In this document: one piece after another, positions 34,925 to 47,906 of the stretch
How positions within the stretch are numbered: position 1 is the first letter of the stretch
How the letters are laid out: each line of letters begins with the position of its first letter
Assembly: GCA_026120185.1 (NCBI GenBank)
Contig: JANUWF010001189.1
Span: forward strand, 23,043-87,042
Source of the DNA: Voacanga thouarsii
Lineage: Eukaryota; Streptophyta; Magnoliopsida; Gentianales; Apocynaceae
Direction of reading: 5' to 3'
DNA length: 64,000 nucleotides
Made by a program: the position numbers and the translations under genes
Notes under the pieces: model-generated
Told to the model about the DNA's origin: nothing
Seen by the model: only the letters and a program-made list of their open reading frames with translations
Databases searched by the model: none

Positions 34925-36127
34925 GATCCTACCGTTAGATTTGTTTAAATTGTTAATAAAAGTGTTATGACTAAATTTGAAGATAATCGGAAATATTTTG
35001 GCATGCAATCCAACAAATATCAACAAAAATACCGAAAACCTAAGGCATTTACAAATATAGGAACCTTCAATTAATGATCCGATCGTTAGATTTGTTCAAA
35101 TTTCTAAGAACAGTGTTATTACCAAATTTGAAGATAATCAGACATATTTTGGCTTGCAATCCAACAAATATAAACAAATATACCGAAAACCTAAGGCATT
35201 TACAAAGATAGGCACTTTCAATTAATGATCCGACCGTTAGATTTGTTTAAATTTTTAGGAAAAGTGGTATGACCAAATTTGATGTTAGTCGGACATATTT
35301 TAGCATGCAATCCAACAAATGACTACAAAAAGACCAAAAACCTAAGGCATTTACAAAGATAGGCACTTTCAATTTATGATCCGATCGTTAAATTTGTTTA
35401 AATTGATAATAAAAGTGTTATGACTAGATTTGAAGATAATCGGACATATTTTGGCATGCAATCCAACAAATATCAACAAAAATACCGAAAACCTAAGGCA
35501 TTTACAAGGATTGGCACTTTCAATTAATGATCTTACCGTTAGATTTGTTTGAATTGTTAATAAAAGTGTTTTGACTAAATTTGTATATAATCGGATATAT
35601 TTTGGCACGCAACTCAACAAATATTAACAAAAATACCGAAACCTAAGGCATTTACAAAGATATGAGAATTAATGATCCGATCAGTTAGATTTGTTCAAAT
35701 TTCTAGTAACAGTGTTATGACCAAATTTGAAGATAATCAGATATATTTTGGCATGCAATCCAACAAATATCAACAAAAAGACCGAAAACCTAAGGAATTT
35801 ACAAAGATAGGCACTTTCAATTAAAGATCCGACTGTTAGATTTGTTTAAATTTCTAGGAAAAGTGTTATCGCCAAATTTGAAGATAGTCGGATATATTTT
35901 GGCATGCAATCCAACAAATGACTACAAAATGACCGAAAATCGAAGACATTTACAAAGATAGGCACTTTCAATTAATGATCCAATCGTTAGATTTGTTTAA
36001 ATTGATAATAAAAGTTTTATGACTAGATTTGAAGATAATCGGATATATTTTGGCATGCAATCCAACAAATATCTACAAAAATACCGAAAACCTAAGGCAT
36101 TTACAAAGATAGGCACTTTCAATTAAT
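34925..36127. repeat. Run Q-R-S-A1-B-C-D-E, closing the cyclic order
   Basis: Starts: 34925 Q, 35076 R, 35227 S, 35378 A1, 35529 B, 35674 C, 35826 D, 35977 E/P. Diagnostics include TCGGAAATATTTTGG (Q), GGCTTGCAATCC (R), TTTTTAGGAAAAGTGG and TTTTAGCATGC (S), CAATTTATGATCCG at the S-A1 junction, GGCACGCAACTC (B) and TTATCGCC (D). It links the end of the H-S half to the start of the A-G half. With 56826-59237 it supports the complete 20-type circle. Confidence 0.88.
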
Positions 36128-38086
36128 GATCCGACCGTTAGATTTGTTTAAATTTTTAGGAAAAGTGGTATGACCAAATTTGATGTTAGTCGGACATATT
36201 TTAGCATGCAATCCAACAAATGACTACAAAAAGACCAAAAACCTAAGGCATTTACAAAGATAGGCACTTTCAATTTATGATCCGATCGTTAAATTTGTTT
36301 AAATTGATAATAAAAGTGTTATGACTAGATTTGAAGATAATCGGATATATTTTGGCATGCAATCCAACAAATATCTACAAAAATATCGAAAACCTAAGAC
36401 ATTTACAAGGATATGCACTTTCAATAAATGATCCTTCCGTTAGATTTATTTAAATCGCTAATAAAAGTGTTATGACTGAATTTGAAGATAATCGGATATA
36501 TTTTGGCAAGCAATCCAACAAATGAGTACAAAAAGACCGAAAACCTAAGGCATTTACAAATATAGGCGCTTTCAATTAATGATCCGATCGTTAGATTTGT
36601 TTAAATTGATAATAAAAGTGTTATGACTAGATTTGAAAATAATCGGATATATTTTGGCATGCAATCCAACAAATATCTACAAAAATACCGAAAACCTAAG
36701 GCATTTACAAAGATAGGCACTTTCAATTAATGATCCGACCGTTAGATTTGTTTAAATTTTTAGGAAAAGTGGTATGACCAAATTTGATGTTAGTCGGACA
36801 TATTTTAGCATGCAATCCAACAAATGACTACAAAAAGACCAAAAACCTAAGGCATTTACAAAGATAGGCACTTTCAATTTATGATCCGATCGTTAAATTT
36901 GTTTAAATTGATAATAAAAGTGTTATGACTAGATTTGAAGATAATCGGACATATTTTGGCATGCAATCCAACAAATATCAACAAAAATACCGAAAACCTA
37001 AGGCATTTACAAGGATTGGCACTTTCAATTAATGATCTTACCGTTAGATTTGTTTGAATTGTTAATAAAAGTGTTTTGACTAAATTTGTATATAATCGGA
37101 TATATTTTGGCACGCAATTCAACAAATATTAACAAAAATACCGAAACCTAAGGCATTTACAAAGATATGAGAATTAATGATCCGATCAGTTAGATTTGTT
37201 CAAATTTCTAGTAACGAGTGTTATGACCAAATTTGAAGATAATCGGATATATTTTGGCATGCAATCCAACAAATATCAACAAAAAGACCGAAAACCTAAG
37301 GAATTTACAAAGATAGGCACTTTCAATTAAAGATCCGACCGTTAGATTTGTTTAAATTTCTAGGAAAAGTGTTATCGCCAAATTTGAAGATAGTCGGATA
37401 TATTTTGGCATGCAATCCAACAAATGACTACAAAATGACCGAAAATCGAAGACATTTACAAAGATAGGCACTTTCAATTAATGATCCAATCGTTAGATTT
37501 GTTTAAATTGATAATAAAAGTGTTATGACTAGATTTGAAGATAATCGGATATATTTTGGCATGCAATCCAACAAATATCTACAAAAATATCGAAAACCTA
37601 AGACATTTACAAGGATATGCACTTTCAATAAATGATCCTTCCGTTAGATTTATTTAAATTGCTAACAAAAGTGTTATGACTAAATTTGAAAATAATCGGA
37701 TATATTTTGACATGCAATACAACAAATATCAACAAAAATACCGAAAATCTAAGGCATTTACAAAGATAGGATCCTTGAATTAATGATTCGACCGTTAGAT
37801 TTGTTCAAATTTCTAATAACAGTGTTATGACCAAATTCGAAGATAATCGGATATATTTTGGCATGCAATCCAACATATATCAACAAAAAAACCGCAAACC
37901 TAAGGCATTTATAAAGATAGGCACTTTCAATTAATGATCTGATCGTTAAATTTGTTTAAATTGATAATAAAAGTGTTATGACTAGATTTGAAGATAATCG
38001 GACATATTTTGGCATGCAATCCAACAAATATCAACAAAAATACCGAAAACCTAAGGCATTTACAAATATAGGCACTTTCAATTAAT
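36128..38086. repeat. Runs S-A1/E-F/O-P and S-A1-B-C-D-E-F-G-A2
   Basis: S recurs at 36128 and 36732, and A1 starts at 36279 (A1/E hybrid) and 36883. The second A1 lies 1505 bp after the A1 at 35378, the length of a ten-monomer unit. The monomer at 36430 is an F/O hybrid (GATCCTTCCG with TTAAATCGC, then ATGACTGAATTTG). From 36883 there is an uninterrupted A1-B-C-D-E-F-G-A2 series, with C carrying TAACGAGTG near 37214. Confidence 0.83.
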
Positions 38087-39146
38087 GATCCGACCGTTAG
38101 ATTTGTTTAAATTTCTAATGAAAAGTGTTATGACCAAATTTGAAGATAATCGGATATATTTTGGCATGCAATCCAACAAATATCAACAAAAATACCGAAA
38201 ACCTAAGGCATTTACAAAGATAGGCACTTTCAATTAATGATCCGATCGTTAGATTTGTTTAAATTGATAATAAAAGTGTTATGACTAGATTTGAAGATAA
38301 TCGGATATATTTTGGCATGCAATCCAACAAATATCAACAAAAATACCGAAAACCTAAGGCATTTACAAAGATAGGCACTTTCAATTAATGATCCGACCGT
38401 TAGATTTGTTTAAATTGCTAATAAAAGTGTTATGACCAAATTTGAAGATAATCGGATATATTTTGGCATGCAATCCAACAAATGATCAACAAAAAGACCG
38501 AAAACCTAAGGCATTTACAAAGATAGGCACTTTCAATTAATGATCCGATCGTTAGATTTGTTTAAATTGCTAATAAAAGTGTTATGACTAAATTTGAAGA
38601 TAATCGGATATATTTTGGCATGCAATCCAACAAATATCAACAAAAAGACCGAAAACCTAAGGCATTTACAAAGTATAGGCACTTTCAATTAATGATCCTA
38701 CCGTTAGATTTGTTTAAATTGCTAATAAAAGTGTTATGACTAAATTTGAAGATAATCGGATATATTTTGGCATGCAATCCAACAAATATCCACAAAAATA
38801 CCGAAAACCTAAGGCATTTACAAAGATAGGAACTTTCAATTAATGATCCGACCGTTAGATTTGTTTAAATTGCTAATAAAAGTGTTATGACTAAATTTGA
38901 AGATAATCGGATATATTTTGGCATGCAATCCAACAAATATAAACAAATATACCGAAAACCTAAGGCATTTACAAAGATAGGCACTTTCAATTAATGATCC
39001 AATCGTTAGATTTGTTTAAATTTCTAAGAAAAGTGTTATGACCAAATTTGAAGATAGTCGGATATATTTTGGCATGCAATCCAACAAATGACTACAAAAA
39101 GACCGAAAACCTAAGGCATTTACAAAGATAGGCACTTTCAATTAAT
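38087..39146. repeat. Near-consensus monomer block 4
   Basis: Seven monomers close to consensus. Variants: CTAATGAAAAGTG (near 38115), ATGATCAAC (near 38478), AAAGTATAGGCAC (near 38670), AATATCCAC (near 38786) and an R-like AATATAAACAAATATACC (near 38937). No higher-order period is apparent by eye. Confidence 0.72.
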
Positions 39147-39901
39147 GATCTGACAGTTAGATTTATTTAAATTGATAATAAAAGTGTTATAACTAGGTTT
39201 GAAGATAATATGATATATTTTGGCATGCAATCCAACAAATATCAACAAAAATACCGAAAGCCTAAGGCATTTACAAATATAGGCACTTTCAATTAATGAT
39301 CCGACCGTTATATTTGTTCAATTTTCTATGAAAAGAGTTATGACCAAATTTGAAAATAATCGGATATATTTTGGCATTCAATCCTACAAATGACTACAAA
39401 AAGACCGAAAACCTAAGGCATTTACAAAGCTAGGCACTTTCAATTAATGATCCGACCATTAGATTTGTTTAAATTGCTAATAAAAGTGTTATGACTGAAT
39501 TTGAAGATAATCGGATATATTTTGGCATGCAATCCAACAAATGACTACAAAAAGACCGAAAACCTAAGGCATTTACAAATATAGGCGCTTTCAATTAATG
39601 ATCCGATCGTTAGATTTGTTTAAATTGATAATAAAAGTGTTATGACTAGATTTGAAGATAATCGGATATATTTTGGCATGCAATCCAACAAATATCTACA
39701 AAAATACCGAAAACCTAAGGCATTTACAAAGATAGGTACTTTCAATTAATGATCCTACCGTTAGATTTGTTTAAATTGTTAATAAAAGTGTTATGACTAA
39801 ATTTGAAGATAATCGGAAATATTTTGGCATGCAATCCAACAAATATCAACAAAAATACCGAAAACCTAAGGCATTTACAAAGATAGGCACTTTCAATTAA
39901 T
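39147..39901. repeat. M-N-O-P-Q run
   Basis: M starts at 39147 (GATCTGACAG, TATAACTAGGTTTG, ATAATATGATATATT). N (TTATATTTGTTCAATTTTC), O (GATCCGACCATTAG, ATAGGCGCTTTC), P (ATAGGTACTTTC) and Q (TCGGAAATATTTTGG) follow. Q ends with a consensus tail and returns to consensus-like copies. It is one of several dispersed copies of the M-Q segment. Confidence 0.83.
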
Positions 39902-40809
39902 GATCCGACCGTTAGATTTGTTTAAATTGCTAATAAAAGTGTTATGACTAGATTTGAAGATAATCGGACATATTTTGGCATGCAATCCAACAAATATCAA
40001 CAAAAATACCGAAAACCTAAGGCATTTACAAAGATAGGCACTTTCAATTAATGATCCGACCGTTAGATTTGTTTAAATTGCTAATAAAAGTGTTATGACT
40101 AAATTTGAAGATAATCGGATATATTTTGGCATGCAATCCAACAAATGATCTACAAAAAGACCGAAAACCTAAGGCATTTACAAAGATAGGCACTTTCAAT
40201 TAATGATCCGACCATTAGATTTGTTTAAATTGCTAATAAAAGTGTTATGACTAAATTTGAAGATAATCGGATATATTTTGGCATGCAATCCAACAAATGA
40301 TCTACAAAAAGACCGAAAACCTAAGGCATTTACAAATATAGGCGCTTTCAATTAATGATCCGATCGTTAGATTTGTTTAAATTGATAATAAAAGTGTTAT
40401 GACTAGATTTGAAGATAATCGGATATATTTTGGCATGCAATCCAACAAATATCAACAAAAATACCGAAAACCTAAGGCATTTACAAATATAGGAACTTTC
40501 AATTAATGATCCGACCGTTAGATTTGTTTAAATTGCTAATAAAAGTGTTATGACTAAATTTGAAGATAATCGGACATATTTTGGCATGCAATCCAACAAA
40601 TATCAACAAAAATACCGAAAACCTAAGGCATTTACAAAGATAGGCACTTTCAATTAATGATCCGACCGTTAGATTTGTTTAAATTTCTATGAAAAGTGTT
40701 ATGACTAAATTTGAAGATAATCGGATATATTTTGGCATGCAATCCAACAAATGACTACAAAAAGACCGAAAACCTAAGGCATTTACAAAGATAGGCACTT
40801 TCAATTAAT
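39902..40809. repeat. Near-consensus monomer block 5
   Basis: Six monomers. Two carry ATGATCTAC (near 40146 and 40296). One keeps the O-type GATCCGACCATTAG and the next the O-type GGCGCTTTC, so this is a partly converted M-Q segment. No gene or other element is visible. Confidence 0.72.
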
Positions 40810-41715
40810 GATCTGACAGTTAGATTTATTTAAATTGATAATAAAAGTGTTATAACTAGGTTTGAAGATAATATGATATATTTTGGCATGCAATCCAACA
40901 AATATCAACAAAAATACCGAAAGCCTAATGCATTTACAAATATAGGCACTTTCAATTAATGATCCGACCGTTATATTTGTTCAATTTTCTATGAAAAGAG
41001 TTATGACCAAATTTGAAAATAATCGGATATATTTTGGCATTCAATCCTACAAATGACTACAAAAAGACCGAAAACCTAAGTCATTTACAAAGCTATGCAC
41101 TTTCAATTAATGATCCGACCATTACATTTGTTTAAATTGCTAATAAAAGTGTTATGACTGAATTTGAAGATAATCGGATATATTTTGGCATGCAATCCAA
41201 CAAATGACTACAAAAAGACCGAAAACCTAAGGCATTTACAAATATAGGCGCTTTCAATTAATGATCCGATCGTTATATTTGTTTAAATTGATAATAAAAG
41301 TGTTATGACTTGATTTGAAGATAATCGGATATATTTTGGCTTGCAATCCAACAAATATCTACAAAAATACCGAAAACCTAAGACATTTACAAAGATAGGT
41401 ACTTTCTATTAATGATCCTACCGTTAGATTTGTTTAAATTGTTAATAAAAGTGTTATGACTAAATTTGAAGATAATCGAAAATACTTTGGCATGCAATCC
41501 AACAAATATCAACAAAAATACCGAAAACCTAAGGCATTTACAAATATTGGAACCTTCAATTAATGATCCGACCGTTAGATTTGTTCAAATTTCTAAGAAC
41601 CGTGTTATTACCAAATTTGAAGATAATCAGACATATTTTGGCGTGCAATCCAACAAATATAAACAAATATACCGAAAACCTAAGGCATTTACAAAGATAG
41701 GCACTTTCAATCAAT
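40810..41715. repeat. M-N-O-P-Q-R run with extra substitutions
   Basis: M starts at 40810, eleven monomers (1663 bp) after the M at 39147. N, O, P, Q and R follow. Unlike its relatives it has many private changes: CCTAATGCATTTAC (M), CCTAAGTCATTTAC and AAAGCTATGCAC (N), ATTACATTTG (O), GACTTGATTTG and GGCTTGC (P), TCGAAAATACTTTGG (Q) and GGCGTGC (R). The plus-strand open frame at 41466-41717 is Q-R satellite and not a gene. Confidence 0.82.
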
Positions 41716-43531
41716 GATCCGACCGTTAGATTTATTTAAATTGTTAATAAAAGTGTTATGACTAAATTTGAAGATAATCGGATATATTTTGGCATGCAAT
41801 CCAACAAATATCAACAAAAATACCGAAAACCTAAGGCATTTACAAAGATAGGCACTTTCAATTAATGATCCGACCGTTAGATTTGTTTAAATTGCTAATA
41901 AAAGTGTTATGACTAAATTTGAAGATAATCGGATATATTTTGGCATGCAATCCAACAAATATCAACAAAAATACCGAAAACCTAAGGCATTTACAAAGAT
42001 AGGCACTTTCAATTAATGATCCGATCAGTTAGATTTGTTTAAATTGCTAATAAAAGTGTTATGACTAAATTTGAAGATAATCGGATATATTTTGGCATGC
42101 AATCCAACAAATATCAACAAAAAGACCGAAAACCTAAGGCATTTACAAAGATAGGCACTTTCAATTAATGATCCGACCGTTAGATTTGTTTAAATTTCTA
42201 ATAAAAGTGTTATGACCAAATTTGAAGATAATCGGATATATTTTGGCATGCAATCCAACAAATGACTACAAAAAGACCGAAAACCTAAGGCATTTACAAA
42301 GATAGGCACTTTCAATTAATGATCCGATCGTTAGATTTGTTTAAATTGATAATAAAAGTGTTATGACTAGATTTGAAGATAATCGGATATATTTTGGCAT
42401 GCAATCCAACAAATATCTACAAAAATACCGAAAACCTAAGGCATTTACAAAGATAGGCACTTTCAATTAATGATCCTACCGTTAGATTTGTTTAAATTGT
42501 TAATAAAAGTGTTATGACTAAATTTGAAGATAATCGGATATATTTTGGCATGCAATCCAACAAATATCAACAAAAATACCGAAAACCTAAGGCATTTACA
42601 AATATAGGCACTTTCAATTAATGATCCGACCGTTAGATTTGTTCAAATTTCTAGTAAAAGTGTTATGACCAAATTTGAAGATAATCGGATATATTTTGGC
42701 ATGCAATCCAACATATATCAACAAAAAAACCGAAAACCTAAGGCATTTACAAAGATAGGCACTTTCAATTAATGATCCGATCGTTAGATTTGTTTAAATT
42801 GATAATAAAAGTGTTATGACTAGATTTGAAGATAATCGGACATATTTTGGCATGCAATCCAACAAATATCAACAAAAATACCGAAAACCTAAGGCATTTA
42901 CAAAGATAGGCACTTTCAATTAATGATCCGACCGTTAGATTTGTTTAAATTGCTAATGAAAAGTGTTATGACCAAATTTGAAGATAATCGGATATATTTT
43001 GGCATGCAATCCAACAAATGATCTACAAAAAGACCGAAAACCTAAGGCATTTACAAAGATAGGCACTTTCAATTAATGATCCGACCATTAGATTTGTTTA
43101 AATTGCTAATAAAAGTGTTATGACTGAATTTGAAGATAATCGGATATATTTTGGCATGCAATCCAACAAATGATCTACAAAAAGACCGAAAACCTAAGGC
43201 ATTTACAAATATAGGCACTTTCAATTAATGATCCGATCGTTAGATTTGTTTAAATTGATAATAAAAGTGTTATGACTAGATTTGAAGATAATCGGATATA
43301 TTTTGGCATGCAATCCAACAAATATCAACAAAAATACCGAAAACCTAAGGCATTTACAAAGATAGGAACTTTCAATTAATGATCCGATCGTTAGATTTGT
43401 TTAAATTGCTAATAAAAGTGTTATGACTAAATTTGAAGATAATCGGATATATTTTGGCATGCAATCCAACAAATATAAACAAAAATACCGAAAACCTAAG
43501 GCATTTACAAAGATAGGCACTTTCAATTAAT
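41716..43531. repeat. Near-consensus monomer block 6
   Basis: Twelve monomers of mostly consensus sequence. A G-like echo (CAACATATATCAAC, near 42710) and an A-like TCGGACATATT (near 42837) remain. Length variants GATCCGATCAG (near 42019), CTAATGAAAAG (near 42953) and ATGATCTAC (near 43018 and 43168) occur. Confidence 0.72.
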
Positions 43532-44587
43532 GATCCGACCGTTAGATTTGTTTAAATTTTTAGGAAAAGTGGTATGACCAAATTTGATGTTAGTCGGACA
43601 TATTTTAGCATGCAATCCAACAAATGACTACAAAAAGACCAAAACCTAAGGCATTTACAAAGATAGGCACTTTCAATTAATGATCTGACAGTTAGATTTA
43701 TTTAAATTGATAATAAAAGTGTTATAACTAGGTTTGAAGATAATATGATATATTTTGGCATGCAATCCAACAAATATCAACAAAAATACCGAAAGCCTAA
43801 TGCATTTACAAATATAGGCACTTTCAATTAATGATCCGACCGTTATATTTGTTCAATTTTTTATGAAAAGAGTTATGACCAAATTTGAAAATAATCGGAT
43901 ATATTTTGGCATTCAATCCTACAAATGACTACAAAAAGACCGAAAACCTAAGGCATTTATAAAGCGAGGCACTTTCAATTAATGATCCGACCATTAGATT
44001 TGTTTAAATTGCTAATAAAAGTGTTATGACTGAATTTGAAGGTAATCGGATATATTTTGGCAGGCAATCCAACAAATGACTACAAAAAGACCGAAAACCT
44101 AAGGCATTTACAAAGATAGGCACTTTCAATTAATGATCCGATCGTTAGATTTGTTTAAATTGATAATAAAAGTGTTATAACTAGGTTTGAAGATAATATG
44201 ATATATTTTGATATGCAATCCAACAAATATCAACAAAAATACTGAAAGCCTAAGGCATTTACAAATATAGGCACTTTCAATTAATGATTCGACCGTTAGA
44301 TTTGTTCAAATTTCTAGTAACAGTGTTATGACCAAATTCGAAGATAATCGGATATATTTTGGCATGCAATCCAACAAATATCAACAAAAAGACCGCAAAC
44401 CTAAGGCATTTACAAAGATAGGCACTTTCAATTAATGATCTGATCGTTATATTTGTTTAAATTGATAATAAAAGTGTTATGACTAGATTTGAAGATAATC
44501 GGACATATTTTGGCATGCAATCCAACAAATATCAACAAAAATACCGAAAGCCTAAGGCATTTACAAAGATAGGCACTTTCAATTAAT
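43532..44587. repeat. S-M-N-O-M-G-A2 run
   Basis: S (GATGTTAGTCGG near 43586) is followed by M (43682) instead of A1, then N and O. A second M-like monomer follows (TATAACTAGGTTTG, TTTTGATATGC, ATACTGAAAGCC near 44243), then G (AAATTCGAAG) and an A2-like monomer (TCGGACATATT, CCGAAAGCC). Seven monomers totalling 1056 bp. The S-M and O-M junctions do not follow the master order, so two independent deletions or exchanges are implied. Confidence 0.8.
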
Positions 44588-45495
44588 GATCCTACCGTTA
44601 GATTTGTTTAAATTGTTAATAAAAGTGTTATGACTAAATTTGAAGATAATCGGATATATTTTGGCATGCAATCCAACAAATATCAACAAAAATACCGAAA
44701 ACCTAAGGCATTTACAAAGATAGGCACTTTCAATTAATGATCCGACCGTTAGATTTGTTTAAATTGCTAATAAAAGTGTTATGACCAAATTTGAAGATAA
44801 TCGGATATATTTTGGCATGCAATCCAACAAATGATCTACAAAAAGACCGAAAACCTAAGGCATTTACAAAGATAGGCACTTTCAATTAATGATCCGATCG
44901 TTAGATTTGTTTAAATTGCTAATAAAAGTGTTATGACTAAATTTGAAGATAATCGGATATATTTTGGCATGCAATCCAACAAATGATCTACAAAAAGACC
45001 GAAAACCTAAGGCATTTACAAAGATAGGCACTTTCAATTAATGATCCGATCGTTAGATTTGTTTAAATTGCTAATAAAAGTGTTATGACTAAATTTGAAG
45101 ATAATCGGATATATTTTGGCATGCAATCCAACAAATATCTACAAAAATACCGAAAACCTAAGGCATTTACAAAGATAGGCACTTTCAATTAATGATCCGA
45201 CCGTTAGATTTGTTTAAATTGCTAATAAAAGTGTTATGACTAAATTTGAAGATAATCGGATATATTTTGGCATGCAATCCAACAAATGACTACAAAAAGA
45301 CCGAAAACCTAAGGCATTTACAAAGATAGGCACTTTCAATTAATGATCCGATCGTTAGATTTGTTTAAATTGATAATAAAAGTGTTATGACTAAATTTGA
45401 AGATAATCGGATATATTTTGGCATGCAATCCAACAAATATCTACAAAAATACCGAAAACCTAAGGCATTTACAAAGATAGGCACTTTCAATTAAT
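44588..45495. repeat. Near-consensus monomer block 7
   Basis: Six monomers close to the reference copy. ATGATCTAC appears near 44830 and 44984. Alternation of AATATCTAC, ATGATCTAC and ATGACTAC in the variable segment is the main difference among them. No other feature is seen. Confidence 0.72.
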
Positions 45496-46697
45496 GATCC
45501 TACCGTTAGATTTGTTTAAATTGTTAATAAAAGTGTTATGACTAAATTTGAAGATAATCGGAAATATTTTGTCATGCAATCCAACAAATATCAACAAAAA
45601 TACCGAAAACCTAAGGCATTTACAAATATAGGAACCTTCAATTAATGATCCGACCGTTAGATTTGTTCAAATTTCTAAGAACCGTGTTATTACCAAATTT
45701 GAAGATAATCAGACATATTTTGGCGTGCAATCCAACAAATATAAACAAATATACCGAAAACCTAAGGCATTTACAAAGATAGGCACTTTCAATCAATGAT
45801 CCGACCGTTAGATTTATTTAAATTTTTAGGAAAAGTGGTATGACGAAATTTGATGTTAGTCGGACATATTTTAGCATGCAATCCAACAAATGACTACAAA
45901 AAGACCAAAAACCTAAGGCATTTACAAAGATAGGCACTTTCAATTTATGATCCGATCGTTAAATTTGTTTAAATTGATAATAAAAGTGTTATGACTAGAT
46001 TTGAAGATAATCGGACATATTTTGGCATGCAATCCAACAAATATCAACAAAAATACCGAAAACCTAAGGCATTTACAAGGATTGGCACTTTCAATTAATG
46101 ATCTTACCGTTAGATTTGTTTGAATTGTTAATAAAAGTGTTTTGACTAAATTTGTATATAATCGGATATATTTTGGCACGCAATTCAACAAATATTAACA
46201 AAAATACCGAAACCTAAGGCATTTACAAAGATATGAGAATTAATGATCCGATCAGTTAGATTTGTTCAAATTTCTAGTAACAGTGTTATGACCAAATTTG
46301 AAGATAATCAGATATATTTTGGCATGCAATCCAACAAATATCAACAAAAAGACCGAAAACCTAAGGAATTTACAAAGATAGGCACTTTCAATTAAAGATC
46401 CGACCGTTAGATTTGTTTAAATTTATATGAAAAGTGTTATCGAAAAATTGAAGATAGTCGGATATATTTTGGCTTGCAATCCAACAAATGACTACAAAAT
46501 GACCGAAAATCGAAGACATTTACAAAGATAGGCACTTTCAATTAATGATCCAATCGTTAGATTTGTTTAAATTGATAATAAAAGTGTTATGACTAGATTT
46601 GAAGATAATCGGATATATTTTGGCATGCAATCCAACAAATATCTACAAAAATACCGAAAACCTAAGGCATTTACAAAGATAGGCACTTTCAATTAAT
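45496..46697. repeat. Run Q-R-S-A1-B-C-D-E/P
   Basis: Second clear copy of the cycle-closing series, with Q at 45496 (TCGGAAATATTTTGTC), R (GGCGTGCAATCC), S (TATGACGAAATTTGATG), A1, B, C and D. D is altered (TTTATATGAAAAG, TTATCGAAAAATTG, GGCTTGC), and the last monomer starts as E and ends consensus-like. GACCGTTAGATTTATTT with TTTTTAGG in S matches the copy near 41.7 kb in its ATCAATGATCC junction, which suggests a shared origin. Confidence 0.83.
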
Positions 46698-47906
46698 GAT
46701 CCGACCGTTAGATTTGTTTAAATTGTTAATAAAAGTGTTATGACTAAATTTGAAGATAATCGGATATATTTTGGCATGCAATCCAACAAATATCAACAAA
46801 AATACCGAAAACCTAAGGCATTTACAAAGATAGGAACTTTCAATTAATGATCCGATCGTTAGATTTGTTCAAATTGCTAGTAAAAGTGTTATGACCAAAT
46901 TTGAAGATAATCGGATATATTTTGGCATGCAATCCAACAAATATCAACAAAAAGACCGAAAACCTAAGGCATTTACAAAGATAGGCACTTTCAATTAATG
47001 ATCCGATCGTTAGATTTGTTTAAATTGATAATAAAAGTGTTATGACTAAATTTGAAGATAATCGGATATATTTTGGCATGCAATCCAACAAATATCAACA
47101 AAAATACCGAAAACCTAAGGCATTTACAAAGATAGGCACTTTCAATTAATGATCCGACCGTTAGATTTGTTTAAATTGCTAAGAAAAGTGTTATGACCAA
47201 ATTTGAAGATAATCGGATATATTTTGGCATGCAATCCAACAAATGTCAACAAAAAGACCGAAAACCTAAGGCATTTACAAAGATAGGCACTTTCAATTAA
47301 TGATCCGATCGTTAGATTTGTTTAAATTGCTAATAAAAGTGTTATGACCAAATTTGAAGATAATCGGATATATTTTGGCATGCAATCCAACAAATATCAA
47401 CAAAAAGACCGAAAACCTAAGGCATTTACAAAGATAGGCACTTTCAATTAATGATCCTGACCGTTAGATTTGTTTAAATTGCTAATAAAAGTGTTATGAC
47501 TAAATTTGAAGATAATCGGATATATTTTGGCATGCAATCCAACAAATATCAACAAAAATACCGAAAACCTAAGGCATTTACAAAGATAGGCACTTTCAAT
47601 TAATGATCCGACCGTTAGATTTGTTTAAATTGCTAATAAAAGTGTTATGACTAAATTTGAAGATAATCGGATATATTTTGGCATGCAATCCAACAAATAT
47701 CAACAAAAATACCGAAAACCTAAGGCATTTACAAAGATAGGCACTTTCAATTAATGATCCGACCGTTAGATTTGTTTAAATTTCTAAGAAAAGTGTTATG
47801 ACCAAATTTGAAGATAATCGGATATATTTTGGCATGCAATCCAACAAATGACTACAAAAAGACCGAAAACCTAAGGCATTTACAAAGATAGGCACTTTCA
47901 ATTAAT
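46698..47906. repeat. Near-consensus monomer block 8
   Basis: Eight monomers, including the reference copy at 47605-47755. Only small variants appear, such as AAATGTCAACAAAAAGACC near 47236 and GATCCTGACCG near 47454. This is the most uniform stretch outside the left-edge block. Confidence 0.75.
47605..47755 (+). repeat. Representative consensus-like monomer (151 bp)
   Basis: This copy matches the majority base at nearly every position and serves as a reference. Landmarks by monomer position: start box GATCCGACCG at 1-10, GTTAGATTTG at 10-19, TTTAAA near 20-25, a variable segment at 28-38, GTGTTATGAC near 39-47, ATCGGATATATTTTGGCATG from 62, CAATCCAACAAAT to about 94, a variable segment at about 93-110, CCTAAGGCATTTAC from 115, and TTTCAATTAAT at the end. 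I count 45 G/C bases. The only notable short palindromes are GATC, TTTAAA and GCATGC. It has no long dyad and no internal subrepeat. 151 is not a multiple of three, so any reading frame shifts by one at each monomer boundary. Confidence 0.93.

Noticed and set aside
47605..47755. RY-type plant element (CATGCA) and TATA-like ATATATTT as promoter signals
   Set aside because: They occur once per monomer because they are part of the repeat. No gene lies nearby and such short motifs are expected by chance in 30% GC DNA.
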